Shown piece by piece: positions 31,985 to 41,261 of a DNA stretch of 64,000 bases. The position numbers and the translations under genes were made by a program. The stretch comes from JANYCO01 sp035535995. GTDB taxonomy: Bacteria; Bacteroidota; Bacteroidia; Cytophagales; Cytophagaceae. Where the stretch lies: positions 62,001 to 126,000 of the forward strand of contig DATLOZ010000010.1 of the NCBI GenBank assembly GCA_035535995.1, written 5' to 3'. Position 1 is the stretch's first letter. Each line of letters opens with the position of its first letter. The notes under the pieces were generated by a model. It searched no databases. It saw only the letters and a list, made by a program, of their open reading frames with translations, and was not told where the DNA came from.

Positions 31985-34042
31985 TTATTTAAATCTGTAC
32001 CTCAACTGCAACTTCCACTCGTGCAGCTTATCTCCTTTGATCTCGTCCCAGCCACTGCCAATCGAAGTTTGATCCAGATACTTAGTGGCGGCATAACGAA
32101 TCCATAGATCTGTTCTTTTACTTGTCTTAAATTGAAAGACCAGGTACGTACGAATTCCTTTACCATTGTAAGCAGGAAAGGACACCGTATACAACACATC
32201 TTTTTCATACACATATTGGCGGTTATCATAATCATCGGTATCAAACAGGCAATAACGTGTACTGATCTTTACCTTGCGCAGATCAACGGTAAGGTCTTGC
32301 ACCAGCGTGAAACCTCGGGTAGGCGCATTGCTTTGTCTGTAGCGGCTCCATTGCACGCGATTTCTGAGCGTGATTATTCCTGCATTGCAATCGAGGTTAT
32401 ACATGAAATTGTATTTACTGGCCGGCATCGTATAATCGATCGGAGTAATATTGTCGGATTGATTTTTTCCTGCTTCTTCGTAGCGAAGTTGTATATACAA
32501 AATTATTTTTTTTGAAGGACTGTATTGCAATCTTCCCAAATAGCCATACCCTTCGACGGGATTGTCTTTTTGGTATTTCAACCAAGGAAAAACAAAATGA
32601 TCATAGTAGGCACTCAAGAGCCATTTCCCATGGGGTTTTATGCGGATTCCCCAATAGCATCCCTTTTCATTGGAAGCAGTACTGCTTTCTCCAAAAGCAT
32701 TGGCATAAAAGGAATGAAAATTTTTATCATAATTGCGGTATAAAAATGAAAAGTCAATCTTCGAAGAGAATGAACTGATCCCTCCTAGCACCAATGCCTT
32801 GCCGCCTCCGGAACACATAGCTCCTTCTCCAAAAAGATTAAAGTTTTGAAATACATAACTATAATCGGCAGACATGACCAAATTATCTTTTCCTGAAAAA
32901 TCAAAACGATTGTAAATCCGATCTGTCTCTTGCATCATCTTGCTATACAAAGTATACACACCGGAAATTCCTCCGTGCAATTTTTGATTCCTGGAATGAA
33001 CAGAAATATTGCCACCTGCTGCTTGTTCATTCAAATTTCTTTTTGCTGCAATTTCTTTTGTCGTGCGATGCATGCCATAATCATCCAGCGAAGTAGTAAT
33101 GTATTGCCGGTCGAGTGTATCGTATTGCAGGCTGGCATCGCGGTTGTTGTTGGAATAAAAACCGGTAATTTCTGTTTTCTTCGAAAGGGTGTAAGTCAAA
33201 CAAATCCCTCTGAAAAAATCAGTTTCTAAAACTGAGCTATACGGCAATACTCCTCTGCTATTGCGTTTCACAGCAAGAATCGTCTCGGCGCTTTTCCCCA
33301 TATAAAACCCGCCGCCAAACACGAGGCCTTGTCCGAATTGTAATTTATAATCCCCTAAGCCGATCGCTTTCCATTTCCCTTTATTGAAAAGACATGCATG
33401 AAAAGAAATATAATCCATCAGGTATTGCTTCTGTGAAGGATTCCAAATGATTTGCTCTCCGGCATCTTTTTCCATTGTGCATCCAATGCTGAAATCTCTT
33501 CCAATACTGTTGCGATAGCGGAGCAAATGTTTATAAGGCGATCCTTGATACATTTTTTTTCCATTTTCACCGGGTAAATATCCTTTACGTTTTTCTTCTG
33601 TTCGATCGGTACGAAAAAGGAGAAAATGATTTGGATTATGAAGTAAACGCTGCGCAAAACGCGCTTTGTCAAACCGCGCTCCCATTACTACAAAAGGACC
33701 GATCTTCCGAATCGTACTAAGTTGCCATCCTTCTATTGCCTGCAATTCATAGAGCGAAAGAAATGGACCGTACTTATTTTTATGTTCAAAAAAAGCATTC
33801 ACTTCTTCCGGACTAAGAATATACAAGCCTTCTAAATCTTCACGACTCGCTTTGTTCAAGTCAAGCGGTGTTAGGTAATACTGGTACAATACATCAAATA
33901 CTTCTTCATAGTTATCCGGCAGATCGTCCTGGCGCAAAAGATCCTGGATCAGTTTATCGGGATCGATGTCTTTTGTATTTTCTGATTGTGCAAACAAATA
34001 AAAAGGCAGGATCAAAAAATAGATTAGCAAAAAATAATTCAT
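31985..34042 (-). CDS. Outer-membrane protein with N-terminal helix-hairpin-helix domain
   Basis: A 685-residue exported protein. Signal peptide MNYFLLIYFLILPFYLFAQ. Residues about 55-120 form a ComEA-like helix-hairpin-helix unit (LTPLDLNKASREDLEGLYIL, YGPFLSLYELQAIEGWQLSTIRKIGPF). The remaining 560 residues have alternating hydrophobic strands rich in Tyr, Trp and Phe ending in RYRFK, typical of an outer-membrane beta-barrel. HhH units normally bind DNA, so this may touch DNA at the surface or periplasm, or be a structural fold only. Its start overlaps the PorV-like stop by 4 bp, showing coupling. Confidence 0.75.
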   Translation of the reverse strand: MNYFLLIYFLILPFYLFAQSENTKDIDPDKLIQDLLRQDDLPDNYEEVFDVLYQYYLTPLDLNKASREDLEGLYILSPEEVNAFFEHKNKYGPFLSLYELQAIEGWQLSTIRKIGPFVVMGARFDKARFAQRLLHNPNHFLLFRTDRTEEKRKGYLPGENGKKMYQGSPYKHLLRYRNSIGRDFSIGCTMEKDAGEQIIWNPSQKQYLMDYISFHACLFNKGKWKAIGLGDYKLQFGQGLVFGGGFYMGKSAETILAVKRNSRGVLPYSSVLETDFFRGICLTYTLSKKTEITGFYSNNNRDASLQYDTLDRQYITTSLDDYGMHRTTKEIAAKRNLNEQAAGGNISVHSRNQKLHGGISGVYTLYSKMMQETDRIYNRFDFSGKDNLVMSADYSYVFQNFNLFGEGAMCSGGGKALVLGGISSFSSKIDFSFLYRNYDKNFHSFYANAFGESSTASNEKGCYWGIRIKPHGKWLLSAYYDHFVFPWLKYQKDNPVEGYGYLGRLQYSPSKKIILYIQLRYEEAGKNQSDNITPIDYTMPASKYNFMYNLDCNAGIITLRNRVQWSRYRQSNAPTRGFTLVQDLTVDLRKVKISTRYCLFDTDDYDNRQYVYEKDVLYTVSFPAYNGKGIRTYLVFQFKTSKRTDLWIRYAATKYLDQTSIGSGWDEIKGDKLHEWKLQLRYRFK

Positions 34043-34854
34043 TTTAATTTATTCAAAAAAAGCGAGAGACTGATTGTATGGCTTGCCCCCAATTTGCTGT
34101 GCAGTGCAAAGGCATAATCGAGAGAAAGAAGTTTGTTGCGAATTCCTGCGCCGAAAAAATCTATGAAAGGATTGGTATGAATACCTGTTCTGATCCTTAA
34201 TTGTTCGACAAGTACGTATTCCAATCCTGCTTTGATAGTAGGTTTATACAAAAGATCTTTTTCCACTTCGGTATTTAGCAGGACTTTCTTACCAGGGCGG
34301 TACGAAAGTCCTGCTTTCATTGTTATCGGCAAGAGCTCTTGCCCTTGTTTGGCTTGGTTTACATTGAAAATATGCGCCCCAAAAAACAACCTGGAAGGAA
34401 CCAGTTCTGCAATTCCACCAAAAGCAAGCACAAGATTTTTTCTTACGCCAAGATCCTGCATCGCATACTGCATGTAATGAATCTGGAGCCCAAGACTGAC
34501 AAGACCGATCTTATGTGCATAGCCGACCGAAAGACGATTGAGATTAAAATATTCATCCCCTGTTTTGTAAAACGAAACAGCGGTAGCACCTTTCAATAAA
34601 GGTGATGAAATGGTCAGCGCCGCTTTTCTGAGTTCCGGAAGGGCATACTCATTTTGATAACAAAGTCCGGCGGCGATTTTTTTCTGCGAAGCTAATCCGG
34701 CAATATTGTTAAAAGCAGCCCATTCGTCAGAAGTGGTAACAGAAGTAGTGGCCATTCCAATGGCTCTCGCTCCAAGCGATTCCTCGCTTTGAGCGCATAA
34801 AAAAGAGGAAGCAAAGAGCATTAGGAAAATGCTTCCTGCAAAGGGATAATTCAT
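34039..34854 (-). CDS. PorV/PorQ-like outer-membrane beta-barrel protein
   Basis: A 271-residue protein with a signal peptide (SIFLMLFASSFLCAQS) and the start GARAIGMATTSVTTSDEWAAFNNIAGLA, the N-terminal signature of the FadL-fold PorV/PorQ-type proteins used in or near type IX secretion. The rest alternates short beta strands (VSFYKTGDEYFNLNRLSVGYAHKIGLVSLGLQI). The C-terminus ends SLSLFLNKLK. It is the first gene of a two-gene operon with the helix-hairpin-helix barrel (4-bp overlap) and is divergent from obg. Whether it carries T9SS cargo is not shown by sequence. Confidence 0.72.
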   Translation of the reverse strand: MNYPFAGSIFLMLFASSFLCAQSEESLGARAIGMATTSVTTSDEWAAFNNIAGLASQKKIAAGLCYQNEYALPELRKAALTISSPLLKGATAVSFYKTGDEYFNLNRLSVGYAHKIGLVSLGLQIHYMQYAMQDLGVRKNLVLAFGGIAELVPSRLFFGAHIFNVNQAKQGQELLPITMKAGLSYRPGKKVLLNTEVEKDLLYKPTIKAGLEYVLVEQLRIRTGIHTNPFIDFFGAGIRNKLLSLDYAFALHSKLGASHTISLSLFLNKLK

Positions 34855-34950
34855 AATGGATAAAAGTTGAGTTGTTGAGCATTAAAAAAATAATTGTAAA
34901 AATTGCGCAAACAGTAAAAAATTAAAAAAATGCTTTTGACAATTAAAGAG

Positions 34951-34958
34951 TATATTTG
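34951..34958 (+). promoter_or_regulatory. TATATTTG promoter box of obg
   Basis: An exact TAnnTTTG match about 31 nt before the chosen obg start. A TTG codon inside it (34956) cannot then be the true start, which supports TTG 34989. Confidence 0.5.
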
Positions 34959-34988
34959 CGCTTTAATTCTGACAAAAATAGTAAAAAA

Positions 34989-35978
34989 TTGGCATCCTCC
35001 AACTTCATCGATTATGTTAAGATCTGCTGTCGCTCCGGCGCTGGTGGACCAGGCTCTCACCATTTCTTCCGTGCCAAAGGTGTACCCAACGGCGGCCCTG
35101 ACGGTGGAGACGGCGGCCGTGGCGGACATATCATTCTTCGCGGCAATACACAACTCTGGACTTTGCTCCACCTCAAATATAAAAAACATGTCAATGCAAG
35201 TGCGGGAGAAAAAGGCGGAGAAAACCGCATGCACGGAGCCGATGGCGAGGATATCATCCTGGAAGTACCCATCGGTACGGTAGCCCGCGATGCGGAGACC
35301 GGTGAGCTTATGAAAGAGATCACCGAGGACGGACAGGAAGTAATTCTCATAAAAGGTGGCCGCGGCGGATTGGGCAACGATCATTTCAAAAGCTCTACCA
35401 ACCAAGCCCCGCAATACGCACAGCCGGGAGAACCAGGCATTGAACAATGGGTGATCCTGGAATTAAAAATTCTTGCCGACGTAGGATTGGTAGGATTTCC
35501 GAATGCAGGAAAATCCACCCTGCTTTCCAAGGTATCTGCAGCTAAACCGGAGATCGCCGATTATCCATTCACTACCTTAGTTCCAAACTTAGGTGTAGTA
35601 TCCTACAGAGATTATAAATCTTTCGTGATGGCCGACATTCCAGGGATCATAGAAGGAGCTTCGGAAGGCAAAGGTCTTGGACTTCGTTTCCTTAAACATA
35701 TCGAACGAAATTCCATATTATTATTTTTAGTAGCCGCCGATCAAATCGATATTAAGAAAGAATATTCGGTATTGTTGAAAGAATTGAAAAAATACAATCC
35801 GGAATTGCTGGACAAAAAACGGTTGCTCGCTATTTCAAAATCAGATATGCTGGACGATGAACTAAAAGCAGAAATGAAGAAAAAACTTCCCAAAGATGTT
35901 CCTGCTGTATTCATTTCTTCCCATACCGGCGCAGGCTTGCAGGAATTGAAAGATTTGATCTGGAAATCGCTGCAGTAA
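34989..35978 (+). CDS. obg: GTPase Obg
   Basis: An essential ribosome-associated GTPase of 329-330 residues, involved in 50S assembly and stress signalling. The glycine-rich Obg fold covers the first 160 residues (SGAGGPGSHHFFRAKG, GPDGGDGGRGGHI, GEKGGENRMHGADGED). The G domain follows with G1 GFPNAGKST, switch PFTTLVPNLG, G3 DIPGIIEGASEGKGLGLRFL and G4 ISKSD. The start is TTG 34989, giving (M)ASSNFIDYVKI, the usual Bacteroidota N-terminus; a TTG at 34956 lies in the promoter box. It lacks the C-terminal OCT domain. Confidence 0.93.
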   Translation: MASSNFIDYVKICCRSGAGGPGSHHFFRAKGVPNGGPDGGDGGRGGHIILRGNTQLWTLLHLKYKKHVNASAGEKGGENRMHGADGEDIILEVPIGTVARDAETGELMKEITEDGQEVILIKGGRGGLGNDHFKSSTNQAPQYAQPGEPGIEQWVILELKILADVGLVGFPNAGKSTLLSKVSAAKPEIADYPFTTLVPNLGVVSYRDYKSFVMADIPGIIEGASEGKGLGLRFLKHIERNSILLFLVAADQIDIKKEYSVLLKELKKYNPELLDKKRLLAISKSDMLDDELKAEMKKKLPKDVPAVFISSHTGAGLQELKDLIWKSLQ

Positions 35979-36167
35979 CCTTGCTCCCCAGGATTAGAAG
36001 ATTTGCATAATTTAATTTTCTTGATGAGTAAAACTATTATGTAGAAGAAATTCAGCGCAGATAAATTCATCACGATAGTGCAGACTCTGTACTATAAATC
36101 GGTACAAGTTTTCCTGAATGACAACCTTAATGAAGAAAATCCTTCAAATCAAAATCAAGTAAATCTT

Positions 36168-36785
36168 CTAATCCTGAGAATCAAGGTTCAGACGTTTTTC
36201 ATAATAAAGCCTGTTACAATCGTTCACAATATTCACCAGGTCTTCGTACCCATATTTTTTTTCACGGATGGACTGTACTATTACATTGTACTCTGAAAGC
36301 GCCTTCTGAGATTGCTTTACAAAGCTTTTTCTTCTGATCTCTCTGGCATCTTTGTTTCCATTCATCACGTAAAAATTATCTTCAAACTCCCTGGAGTTTT
36401 TGCCGGAGAGATAAAGATTGGAAGAGGAAGAGTAAAACATCAACGGGTTTTCTTTATACAATTTCACAAAACCATCTACCAGGCAAAGACAGAGCTTACT
36501 CGAATGCGCTTTGCTTCCGCGCATCGTGCCTGTGTTCATAAAAAGATTTTCATAGATCTTATCTTTGATAATAATGCGGTACAAATTCGAGACCTGGAAT
36601 TTTTCAAACCTGTCTTCTTTATTCTTTTTATATTTCACCACATCGTAAAAAGATTTTTTCTCTACCTGGATAAATCCTTCCAGTGTATCTCCTTCCAGCG
36701 AAACGATGTATCCCCTTCCCGATAGCTGCGCAGAAGCCATGGCAACAGGCATTGCGATCAGCAATAACAGCAGTTTTACTCTCAT
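36168..36785 (-). CDS. Secreted protein, hypothetical
   Basis: A 205-residue exported protein with signal peptide MRVKLLLLLIAMPVAMASA. The mature part begins QLSGRGYIVSLEGDTLEGFIQVEKKSFYDVVKYKK, a pattern (YIV-L-GDTL-G-I) found in many Bacteroidota periplasmic or surface proteins of unknown role. A middle section has Leu/Cys strands (KLCLCLVDGFVKLYK) and the C-terminal third is charged and helical. It is a single gene, convergent with obg across a 190-bp gap without visible structure. No function can be assigned. Confidence 0.7.
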   Translation of the reverse strand: MRVKLLLLLIAMPVAMASAQLSGRGYIVSLEGDTLEGFIQVEKKSFYDVVKYKKNKEDRFEKFQVSNLYRIIIKDKIYENLFMNTGTMRGSKAHSSKLCLCLVDGFVKLYKENPLMFYSSSSNLYLSGKNSREFEDNFYVMNGNKDAREIRRKSFVKQSQKALSEYNVIVQSIREKKYGYEDLVNIVNDCNRLYYEKRLNLDSQD

Positions 36786-36933
36786 GAATATGGATTTCCC
36801 CTTGGTTTAATGCCTTATACGGCGGAGAAGGAAAGCGGTTGTGGGAATGTTTTAGTTTAAAAGCAAAAAGTTTAAAGTAAAGCAGGATAATTTTTCTACT
36901 TTAAACCTTTACCTTTAAACTTTAAAACAATAC

Positions 36934-37158
36934 ATGGACGATTCTTTCAACCCGGAAATACTCACACAATTGGTAACAACGAAAATGCCTTTCGGCAAAT
37001 ACAAAGGAACCTTGCTTTGCGACCTTCCTGTCTCCTACCTGGAATGGTTCCAGCGCGAAGGATTTCCGGCAGGTAAGCTGGGTATGCAACTTGCCACAAT
37101 GTATGAGATTCGTCTGAATGGATTGGAAGGACTTTTGAAACCGCTCAGGAGTAAATGA
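36934..37158 (+). CDS. DUF3820 family protein
   Basis: A 74-residue cytosolic protein with the DUF3820 signature MPFGKYKGTLLCDLPVSYLEWFQREGFP and a helical tail (LGMQLATMYEIRLNGLEGLL). The family is widespread in bacteria and described as a putative virulence-related factor in some pseudomonads, without a proven biochemical role. Length is typical. It is followed 68 bp later by a 67-residue conserved protein on the same strand. Confidence 0.85.
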   Translation: MDDSFNPEILTQLVTTKMPFGKYKGTLLCDLPVSYLEWFQREGFPAGKLGMQLATMYEIRLNGLEGLLKPLRSK

Positions 37159-37226
37159 ATTTTAAATTGAGAAGCTGTGTTTGTGAATGTATAAATTTTC
37201 ATGGCAACTTTTGTTTATAAAAATAT

Positions 37227-37430
37227 ATGCCTATTTCGTTTGACACTATCAGAGTAGGAAAAAAATATTACCTCATCAATCATGGTGAGCGGTATGATTT
37301 TGTAGTACTCTCAAAGATCAGCGGGCAGAATTATCAGCTCAAAGATCTACACACTTTGGAACAGTACCAGCTTGAAGACCTTGTACGCTATGGGCGCGGG
37401 AAGGATTATGATTTGAATGAGCTTGCCTGA
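37227..37430 (+). CDS. Small conserved hypothetical protein
   Basis: A 67-residue soluble protein (MPISFDTIRVGKKYYLINHG, DFVVLSKISGQNYQLKDLHT, RYGRGKDYDLNELA). The pattern of a short beta-barrel (IRVGKKYYL, YDFVVLSKI, NYQLKDLHTLEQY) suggests a small SH3- or KOW-like fold. No family name was recognised. Coding potential is good and it lies in tandem with the DUF3820 gene. Confidence 0.65.
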   Translation: MPISFDTIRVGKKYYLINHGERYDFVVLSKISGQNYQLKDLHTLEQYQLEDLVRYGRGKDYDLNELA

Positions 37431-37540
37431 ACCTCAATTTACAGGATTAGAAGAACGCTGACTTCTAATATCATTTTAATATTCTTCTCATTCTTGTCTA
37501 ATCCTACGATTTTATCGCCCTGGTCATGATCAGGATCATT

Positions 37541-37570
37541 TTTGTGGTAGTTATTTTTTTATTAAATTTG
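37541..37570 (+). promoter_or_regulatory. Bacteroidota-type promoter (TTTG-N18-TAAATTTG)
   Basis: TTTG at 37541-37544, 18 nt, then TAAATTTG at 37563-37570, a full match to the -33/-7 pattern. The start of transcription would be about 27 nt before the ATG of the flavoprotein gene at 37602. Confidence 0.65.
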
Positions 37571-37601
37571 AGATCATTAAATATCCAACCTCAAAATCCA
37601 A

Positions 37602-38837
37602 ATGCTAAAAGAAAAAGTAGATGTGTTAGTGATCGGTGCCGGTCCTGCAGGTACAGTGGCCGCCTCTCTGGTCAATAAAAATGGTTTTTCTTGTAAAATT
37701 GTCGAAAAACAAAAATTTCCACGTTTTGTGATCGGCGAAAGCCTTTTGCCACGCTGCATGGAGCATTTGGAAGAAGCAGGTTTCCTGGAGGCTGTGAAAG
37801 CTCAAGGATTCCAGGATAAGTTTGGTGCTAAATTTGTCAAAGGCGACCAGGTTTGTGATTTTAATTTTTCAGATCAATTCAGCAAAGGCTGGAACTGGAC
37901 ATGGCAAGTACCAAGAGCAAACTTTGATCAAACGCTTGCTGAAACAGTAGCTAGCCAGGGTGTGCCTGTAGAATATGAAACCGGTGTAACGGATATTAAA
38001 TTTTTCGGCACTGATTCTGTCACCACCGTTGAAGATGCTCAAGGAAATAAAAAAGAAATAGAAGCCCGCTTCATCATCGATGCCAGCGGCTACGGACGCG
38101 TGATCCCGAGAATGTTCAACCTCGACAAGCCATCTAATTTTGATCCGAGAAAAACTCTTTTCACTCATATCAAAGATGTAAACCGCCCGGAAGGTATTGA
38201 TGGTAACCGTATCACAGTAGTGATCCACCAACCTCGCACCTGGATCTGGGTGATTCCTTTTTCTACCGGTGTTACCTCTGTAGGATTTGTAGGCGATCCC
38301 TCGTTCTTCGAACAATTCCAGGGTACACCGGAAGAGAAACTAAGAAGCATAATTGCCACAGAAACCAACATCGCAGAGCGTTTCAAAGATTGCGAATTTA
38401 TGTTTGAACCACGGACCATTGAAGGATACGCTATTTCTGCAAAAAAACTTTACGGCGATGGATTTGTGCTTACAGGGAACAGTACAGAATTCCTGGATCC
38501 TATTTTCTCCTCCGGCGTTACCTTCGCTATGGAATCGGGCTCTAAAGCAGGAAAGTTGGTGAGCAAATTCCTGAAGGGTGAAAATGTAGATTGGGAAAAA
38601 GATTTTGTAGAACATATGATGCAAGGCATCAACACCTTCCGCTCATACGTAGCAGCCTGGTACGAAGGCTCCCTTCAGGAGATCTTCTTTGCTCCAAATC
38701 CTGATCCTACCCACAAAAAGCAGATCTGCTCCGTATTGGCGGGTTATGTATGGGATATGGAAAACCCATTCGTACGCAAACACGAACGCGCACTTAAATC
38801 ACTCGTTGAAGTGATCAGGCTGGGAAATCCAGTATAG
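37602..38837 (+). CDS. FAD-dependent oxidoreductase, flavin halogenase-like
   Basis: A 411-residue flavoprotein of the geranylgeranyl-reductase/flavin-dependent halogenase superfamily. The FAD-binding GxGxxG is at residues 12-17 (VIGAGPAG), GES follows in FVIGESLLPRCMEHLEE, and the second FAD motif is in GDGFVLTGNSTEFLDPIFSSGV. The WxWxIP motif characteristic of flavin-dependent halogenases is present (TWIWVIP, from Trp214), but some non-halogenating relatives also share it. In Bacteroidota close relatives occur with flexirubin or polyene pigment genes; none is next to this one. It has its own TAnnTTTG promoter and is followed by a large hairpin. Confidence 0.82.
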   Translation: MLKEKVDVLVIGAGPAGTVAASLVNKNGFSCKIVEKQKFPRFVIGESLLPRCMEHLEEAGFLEAVKAQGFQDKFGAKFVKGDQVCDFNFSDQFSKGWNWTWQVPRANFDQTLAETVASQGVPVEYETGVTDIKFFGTDSVTTVEDAQGNKKEIEARFIIDASGYGRVIPRMFNLDKPSNFDPRKTLFTHIKDVNRPEGIDGNRITVVIHQPRTWIWVIPFSTGVTSVGFVGDPSFFEQFQGTPEEKLRSIIATETNIAERFKDCEFMFEPRTIEGYAISAKKLYGDGFVLTGNSTEFLDPIFSSGVTFAMESGSKAGKLVSKFLKGENVDWEKDFVEHMMQGINTFRSYVAAWYEGSLQEIFFAPNPDPTHKKQICSVLAGYVWDMENPFVRKHERALKSLVEVIRLGNPV

Positions 38838-38858
38838 AGTGTGAGCGCGAGGATGGAG
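38838..38858 (+). repeat. 21-bp GAGCGCGAG repeat, copy 3
   Basis: AGTGTGAGCGCGAGGATGGA begins one base after the TAG of the flavoprotein gene and precedes the hairpin at 38882-38927. It differs from the copy at 8326 by one base. Confidence 0.6.
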
Positions 38859-38881
38859 TGAATTACTATATAAATTTGTCA

Positions 38882-38927
38882 GAAGAAACTTTCTTATAGT
38901 CTAAGACTACAAGAAAGTTTCTTCTTG
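38882..38927 (+). terminator. Long hairpin after the flavoprotein gene
   Basis: AAGAAACTTTCTT pairs with AAGAAAGTTTCTT, with a nested TAGTC/GACTA stem, followed by a T-rich run. The rest of 38838-39204 holds no gene. Confidence 0.7.
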
Positions 38928-39204
38928 TTTTGACTTAAAGCTAAACAAGACAAATTATCAGTTCAAAAACCTCTACTTGCGCATTATCCGAATTCGTCCA
39001 ACTCCTATTTTCCGTTAATACTGTGGTCGACAGGCCTTTTATCACTTTCTAATTCATTTTTATTTGTTATTGATGCGCAAATCATCTCTTTAATCTGGTG
39101 GAATCATCATCCTATTTATTGATTTTTTTCAATAATTTTTAGAACAACAAGAAGGAAGTATTGTATTATCATAAAAGATCACATTGATCGAATCTCTTTA
39201 TACT

Positions 39205-41097
39205 ATGAAAATACAATCTATCTTTCTTCCTTTTATCCTTATAGTATTCGCCGTTTCTTCCTCCTCCGCACAAAATTGCTGGAGCCAGGTATGGGGCGAT
39301 GATTTTAATGGCACTTCTTTAAGCACTACCGACTGGATCTATGATACCGGCACGGGCTTCGACGGTGGTTGGGGAAATAATGAATATGAATACTATACAA
39401 ACACTACGCAAAACGTAAGTGTCTCTGGCGGCTACCTCAATCTTACAGCACGTTATAGCAATAACTACAACGGCTCAGGAAAAAATTTCACTTCCGGCAG
39501 AATCCTGACACGTGATAAACATTATTGGAAATACGGTCGCTTCGAAGCAAGTATCAAGCTTCCTGCCAACACAGGCACCTGGCCGGCTTTCTGGATGCTT
39601 CCGCAAAGCAGCCCTTACGGCGGCTGGCCTACCAGTGGCGAGATCGATATTATGGAAAACCGTGGGGATGTTATTAACAAAATATCGGGAACGCTGCACT
39701 ATGGAAATCCTTCTCCTAACAATAAATACGACAGCGATACTTATGTCAAATCATCCGGAAATTTTGCCGATGGCTTTCATCTCTTTGCCGTAGAATGGGA
39801 GCCCGGAGAAATTCGTTTCTATGTGGATGGAGTTTTGTATAAAACAGAAACTCAAACACCCAACTCTCTAAACCCTGCCTCGAACAATGCAGTAACTTGG
39901 CCCTGGGACCAGGATTTTTACATCATTTTCAACATGGCAATAGGTGGATGGTATACCAACAATCCTGCAGAGTCTTCGATCACCGGCGGTAATACTTCCT
40001 GGTCTGCTACCATGCAGGTCGACTATGTAAAAGTATACACCGATCTTTCCGGTGGAGAACTTACCGGATCAATTGACGGAAAAAGTTCTGCGCTATACCA
40101 GGAAACAAATCTCACTTACTCTATCCCTGCTACATCAGGCGCTACGTATGTCTGGACGGTTGACCAGGGTACCATTGTGTCCGGACAGGGGACGAACGCT
40201 ATTATTGTAAACTGGGGTACGCAATCCGGTTCGGTAAGCGTCAGCAAAACGATCTCATGCGGAAGCGCTGATTATACGCTACCGGTAACAGTGATGCCGG
40301 TGTCTTGTGGTGTGATGCTGGAAGATTTTGAAAACATCCGTTTCACCGATTATGGATTGATCAACGGACAGCTTTCGCAGAAAGTAGATAATCCGAATTC
40401 TTCTATTGAAAACAATTCTCCTTATTGCGCGCAGTATGTACGCAATGCAAGCGAACAATACGATGTACTGATCGTAGCCAATCCCGGCCTGGGGGATGCT
40501 GACCTGATTGAAAACGGTAGTAAAAGTTTTATGTTTGACGTTTACTCCAACGCCGCCGGCAGAAATATTGAATTCACGCTTGAGAATAGTAATGTGTCTA
40601 CTCCTTCCAATTATCCAAGCGGCCGTCACAGTACCTACAGAGCTACTACTACAAAAGTAAATGCATGGGAAACGCTGAAATTCGCATGGGTAGCGAGTCC
40701 CGACGCTGCTCTTGCAGGCACTAGCGTGAATCAGCTAACTATGTTGTTCATGCCAAACACTTATACAAATACCACTTTTTATTACGACAATATATTGCTA
40801 ACCGATAATTCTTGTCCACTTCCTACCACTGCTACAAAAGATGCGACGCAGAACAGTATGAATTTATTTCCAAACCCGGCAACAGACCTGGTGACCCTTC
40901 AGTTGAACAACGACATTCATTCCGGCCAGGTAAAAATAGAGATCTTTGAAAATACGGGAAGATTGTTGTTTGAAACTGCTCAAACCGTTTCAGACGATGA
41001 GACCACGCTCTCTGTATCAGAACTGAAGGCTGGCTATTATCTGGTAAAAATTACGCAAGGAGATTACAGCAGTGTAAAGGCCTTGTATAAAAAATAA
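39205..41097 (+). CDS. GH16 beta-glucanase with T9SS sorting domain
   Basis: A secreted 630-residue glycoside hydrolase. Start at ATG 39205 (an in-frame TTG 21 nt upstream is less likely). Signal peptide ends SSSSAQ (residue 23). The GH16 domain covers about 25-285 with catalytic EIDIME at 146-151 (Glu146 nucleophile, Glu151 acid/base) and FWMLPQSSPYGGWP; laminarinase- or lichenase-type activity is likely. A PKD/Ig-like domain follows (VWTVDQGTIVSGQGTNAIIVNW), then a carbohydrate-binding-like beta domain (EDFENIRFTDYGLINGQL), and a C-terminal type A sorting domain (LFPNPATDLVTLQLNN ... GYYLVKITQGDYSSVKALYKK). It degrades beta-glucan outside the cell. Confidence 0.93.
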   Translation: MKIQSIFLPFILIVFAVSSSSAQNCWSQVWGDDFNGTSLSTTDWIYDTGTGFDGGWGNNEYEYYTNTTQNVSVSGGYLNLTARYSNNYNGSGKNFTSGRILTRDKHYWKYGRFEASIKLPANTGTWPAFWMLPQSSPYGGWPTSGEIDIMENRGDVINKISGTLHYGNPSPNNKYDSDTYVKSSGNFADGFHLFAVEWEPGEIRFYVDGVLYKTETQTPNSLNPASNNAVTWPWDQDFYIIFNMAIGGWYTNNPAESSITGGNTSWSATMQVDYVKVYTDLSGGELTGSIDGKSSALYQETNLTYSIPATSGATYVWTVDQGTIVSGQGTNAIIVNWGTQSGSVSVSKTISCGSADYTLPVTVMPVSCGVMLEDFENIRFTDYGLINGQLSQKVDNPNSSIENNSPYCAQYVRNASEQYDVLIVANPGLGDADLIENGSKSFMFDVYSNAAGRNIEFTLENSNVSTPSNYPSGRHSTYRATTTKVNAWETLKFAWVASPDAALAGTSVNQLTMLFMPNTYTNTTFYYDNILLTDNSCPLPTTATKDATQNSMNLFPNPATDLVTLQLNNDIHSGQVKIEIFENTGRLLFETAQTVSDDETTLSVSELKAGYYLVKITQGDYSSVKALYKK

Positions 41098-41115
41098 AAG
41101 AGCTAATATCTGAGT

Positions 41116-41148
41116 AAAAAACTCCGGCAAGTTGCTGGAGTTTTTTTT
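41116..41148 (+). terminator. Terminator of the GH16 gene
   Basis: AAAACTCCGGC/GCTGGAGTTTT stem followed by eight T residues. Confidence 0.85.
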
Positions 41149-41261
41149 GTGCAAAATAGAGACGCTTCTAAAACTAGCATCCATATTCTATTTTGAAATA
41201 CGGTTCAGAAATATTATTTTAGACATCAATAAAATGTATTCACTAAACAATCAATCTATTT

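Noticed and set aside
34933..34958. Complete -33/-7 promoter for obg
   Set aside because: The -7 box is exact, but the nearest TTTG is only 12 nt upstream instead of about 18-21, so only the box is reported.
34851..35447. 198-codon minus-strand open frame across the start of obg
   Set aside because: It is antisense to the glycine-rich Obg domain, which has clear family motifs on the plus strand; no domain on the minus strand.
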